DNA of 9,043 nucleotides, taken from CAZDIO01 sp964505555. Lineage in GTDB: Bacteria; Bdellovibrionota_C; UBA2361; SZUA-149; CAZDIO01. Positions 6,906 to 9,043 of the stretch are shown here, in pieces. How positions within the stretch are numbered: the first letter of the stretch is position 1; every line of letters begins with the position of its first letter. Made by a program: the position numbers and the translations under genes. Under the pieces are notes generated by a model. That model made no database searches. It was not told where the DNA came from and saw only the letters and a list, made by a program, of their open reading frames with translations. Location of the stretch: assembly GCA_964505555.1 (NCBI GenBank), contig CAZDIO010000177.1, forward strand, positions 1 through 9,043, read 5' to 3'.

Positions 6906-8393
6906 ATGGTGAGTAAATTTCAGAAGAAAGCTCCTTTCATTTCACGGTTTCAGAGAAACTCTCTTACCGTTTCGCATCTTCTGAAAAATCTTCATCCTCA
7001 GGGACCCGCTTTTCTTTGGGAAAGTTCACAGGTTCGAAGAAAAGCATCCATTGATTCTCGATACGAAACTGATCGCTATAGTTTTCTCGGCTTTAATCCA
7101 AGTGAAATAATAGTTGTTCACCATGATCTTGTCATCTTCACTACCGAGGGAAAAACTCGCTCGGTGCCACTCTCAGAATATGATAATAATCCTCTCTCCC
7201 CGCTCAAAGAAGCCATAAACGCTGGAAAAGATCGTTGGCTTCAAGCCACATCCGAAGCCCCCTTCGATGCTCTCCCTCCGTTCATTGGAGGAGGTGTTGG
7301 CTACCTTGGCTATGATGCTTCCCGCTATTTTGAAGCGATACGAGGCGCATCAGGTCATCCCACGCAACCTGACGGGTACTATCTTCTTGGAGGAGATATA
7401 ATTGTTCTCGATAATCAAACAGATACTGGTTGGTTAATCTCTTGGGAAAACAACGAGAGCACAAAAGATCGTCATCTTCTCCTTGTCAAACAAATTGAGG
7501 AAATTTCATCAAAAGAAGAAGAAATGGTCGCAGCATCTTCTTCCGATTTATTCCCGTACCACGTAACGTTTTCTAAACAGGAATTTATTACTATGGTTCA
7601 TCGTGCACAGGAATATATTCGAGCTGGCGACATTTTTCAGGTAGTCCTTGCTAATGAATTAACGATCAACTGCTCTCCGGATCCCGTTACTCTCTATCAG
7701 ATCTTAAAATCTCTTAATCCCTCTCCGTATCATTTTCTTATCCAAGGGGAAGGTGAGGTCATCGTTGGAGCTTCTCCTGAAGTGATGCTTAAATCAGATC
7801 GAAATTCTCCTCAGCGCGTCTCTATGCGACCAGTTGCTGGGACATATCCAAAAGATTCCTTAAAACTCGAGGAGTTTCAGGCCGATCCGAAAGAACGGGC
7901 AGAACATATTATGCTTGTTGATCTTGCTCGAAACGATCTCGGAAAAGTCTCAGAGATCGGTTCTGTAAAAGTCACCGATCTCTGCTCAATTGAGAGTTAT
8001 TTACATGTTCATCATCTCGTCTCTGAAATTGGAGGAGTATTAGATGAATCCCAAGACGTTTTTTCTGCACTCCAATCCTGTTTTCCAATCGGAACTCTCG
8101 CTGGAACTCCAAAAATTCGTGCGATGGAGATTATTTCAGAATTGGAAGGACCTGCCCGGGGAGTTTTTGGAGGAGCAGTCCTCATGGTAGGATTTGACGA
8201 GGTTATTGATTCGGGAGTTGCGATTCGCTTTGCAACCATTCGTGAAGGAATAACGAAACTACGAGTGGGCTCAGGAATAGTGTATGATTCCGATCCTGAA
8301 CGTGAATATGAGGAGTGCCTCTGGAAAGCTCATGCAATCCTTCGTGCGCTCTCAGGAAAGAAAGAAAAAAAGTCTGCCTCTAAGAAAACATGA
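6906..8393 (+). CDS. trpE: anthranilate synthase component I
   Basis: Makes anthranilate from chorismate with ammonia delivered by TrpG, the first step of tryptophan synthesis. The 495-residue length is typical. FLWESS (36-41) matches the LLES-type segment that binds tryptophan for feedback inhibition. The catalytic chorismate-binding domain has GDIFQVVLANEL, MRPVAGT (307-313), HIMLVDLARNDLGKV (from 334), HVHHLVSEIGG, a GTPKIRAMEII stretch (400-410) and a GSGIVYDSDPEREYEE end. Alanine in PVAGT (lysine in PabB) favours anthranilate synthase over aminodeoxychorismate synthase. The loop at 393-403 reads FPIGTLAGTPK where SGAPK is more usual. ATG 6906 (GTG at 6909 also possible) has no ribosome binding site and lies 11 bases after nth. 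The stop overlaps the trpG start as ATGA, indicating coupled translation. No trp attenuator or leader is seen. Confidence 0.96.
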   Translation: MVSKFQKKAPFISRFQRNSLTVSHLLKNLHPQGPAFLWESSQVRRKASIDSRYETDRYSFLGFNPSEIIVVHHDLVIFTTEGKTRSVPLSEYDNNPLSPLKEAINAGKDRWLQATSEAPFDALPPFIGGGVGYLGYDASRYFEAIRGASGHPTQPDGYYLLGGDIIVLDNQTDTGWLISWENNESTKDRHLLLVKQIEEISSKEEEMVAASSSDLFPYHVTFSKQEFITMVHRAQEYIRAGDIFQVVLANELTINCSPDPVTLYQILKSLNPSPYHFLIQGEGEVIVGASPEVMLKSDRNSPQRVSMRPVAGTYPKDSLKLEEFQADPKERAEHIMLVDLARNDLGKVSEIGSVKVTDLCSIESYLHVHHLVSEIGGVLDESQDVFSALQSCFPIGTLAGTPKIRAMEIISELEGPARGVFGGAVLMVGFDEVIDSGVAIRFATIREGITKLRVGSGIVYDSDPEREYEECLWKAHAILRALSGKKEKKSASKKT

Positions 8394-8980
8394 TTCTTGT
8401 AATCGATAATTACGATTCATTCACCTATAATCTCGTTCAATACCTAGGCGAAGTGAGTAATCGTACTACCACTCTGGTGTTTCGAAATGATAAAATTACT
8501 CCTTCTGAAATAGCAACCCTTGCTCCCTCTCACATTGTCATCTCGCCTGGACCTTGCACACCGAACGAAGCAGGGATCTCGCTTGAAGTAGTCTCCAGCT
8601 TTTCAGGAAAAATTCCACTCCTTGGGGTCTGCCTTGGTCATCAAGCTATTGGACAAGCTTTTGGTGGAGTGATCACGCTAGCAAAACAAACCGTTCATGG
8701 AAAAACAACCACTGTTCGTCACAATCGAAAGGGGATTTTTGAGGGAATTGAAGATAACTTTGTTGCCACACGATATCATTCATTGGTCATCTCCCCCACT
8801 TCACTTCCTGATCAATTAGAAGCTACCGCTTTCTCACCAGATGAAGAAATCATGGCTGTGGCACACAAATATCATCCCTATACGATCGGGTTTCAATTTC
8901 ATCCCGAGTCTATTCTGACTACGGTAGGAAAATCACTTCTCGCTCGATTTTTACAATTTTCTTACAATCCGATAAAATAG
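8390..8980 (+). CDS. trpG: anthranilate synthase component II, glutamine amidotransferase
   Basis: Class I glutamine amidotransferase subunit that hydrolyses glutamine and feeds ammonia to TrpE. The 196-residue length is normal. The catalytic triad is complete: Cys81 in GVCLGHQ, and His171 and Glu173 in FQFHPES. The oxyanion region SPGPCTPNEAG (52-62) and the start MILVIDNYDSFTYNLVQYLG are characteristic. VHGKT (102-106) and RYHSLV (128-133) are family positions that face the partner and active site. Start ATG 8390 overlaps the trpE stop by 4 bases. In many bacteria the same subunit also serves PabB for folate synthesis (then called pabA); adjacency to trpE favours trpG, and a dual role cannot be excluded. 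Confidence 0.96.
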   Translation: MILVIDNYDSFTYNLVQYLGEVSNRTTTLVFRNDKITPSEIATLAPSHIVISPGPCTPNEAGISLEVVSSFSGKIPLLGVCLGHQAIGQAFGGVITLAKQTVHGKTTTVRHNRKGIFEGIEDNFVATRYHSLVISPTSLPDQLEATAFSPDEEIMAVAHKYHPYTIGFQFHPESILTTVGKSLLARFLQFSYNPIK

Positions 8981-9009
8981 TCCTTTGTAATATCCCAAGG
9001 AATGAAACG

Positions 9010-9043
9010 TTGAGAACTACTGCTGAAAAACAAAGACCGGCGA
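9010..9043 (+). CDS. possible next gene of the trp cluster, cut by window edge
   Basis: TTG at 9010 opens a frame (MRTTAEKQRPA) that stays open to the window end. AAGGAA ends 7 bases before it, with GGA at 8999-9001. It follows trpG by 29 bases. Eleven codons are too few to identify a family; trpD or trpC would be expected after trpEG, but nothing visible proves this. The ATG at 9003 stops after three codons. Confidence 0.25.
   Translation, partial: MRTTAEKQRPA

Overview
The window looks like a chromosomal segment from a free-living, moderately AT-rich Gram-negative bacterium. It combines housekeeping genes (murJ, nth, trpE, trpG) with a short stretch of accessory genes at the left. The HNH nuclease at the left edge has an N-terminal module (LGYSE, RRI and a short leucine/serine-rich stretch) that I associate from memory with large HNH families in Bdellovibrionota and other former Deltaproteobacteria. 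That placement is an inference, not a proof.

Layout. (1) Positions 1-884, plus strand: 3' part of an HNH endonuclease gene whose start lies outside the window. (2) Positions 931-1912, minus strand: a two-gene unit, a winged-helix DNA-binding protein followed by a small nucleotidyltransferase-fold protein. The second gene starts inside the first, at a TTG with a strong ribosome binding site. A perfect 7-bp inverted repeat lies just upstream of the pair. This pair is the best candidate for a poorly described system, with a toxin-antitoxin or defence-like layout. (3) Positions 2003-2944, minus strand: an aldo/keto reductase with the complete catalytic tetrad and its own likely promoter. (4) Positions 2945-3284: a gap of about 340 bases with no convincing gene except a possible leader peptide. 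(5) Positions 3285-4511, plus strand: a DAO-type FAD oxidoreductase. (6) Positions 4518-6152, minus strand: the lipid II flippase murJ, ending tail to tail with the oxidoreductase 6 bases away. (7) Positions 6250-8980, plus strand: nth, trpE and trpG, closely packed in one direction. trpE and trpG overlap by an ATGA. A further gene may begin at a TTG near 9010.

How the genes work together. TrpE and TrpG form anthranilate synthase, the first committed step of tryptophan synthesis. Nth is an iron-sulfur DNA glycosylase for oxidised pyrimidines and appears to share the transcript only by position. MurJ moves lipid II across the inner membrane for peptidoglycan assembly. The two oxidoreductases have recognisable families but unknown substrates. 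The winged-helix protein probably represses its own promoter and thereby controls the nucleotidyltransferase-like protein. No rRNA, tRNA, insertion sequence, CRISPR array or strong intrinsic terminator was seen.
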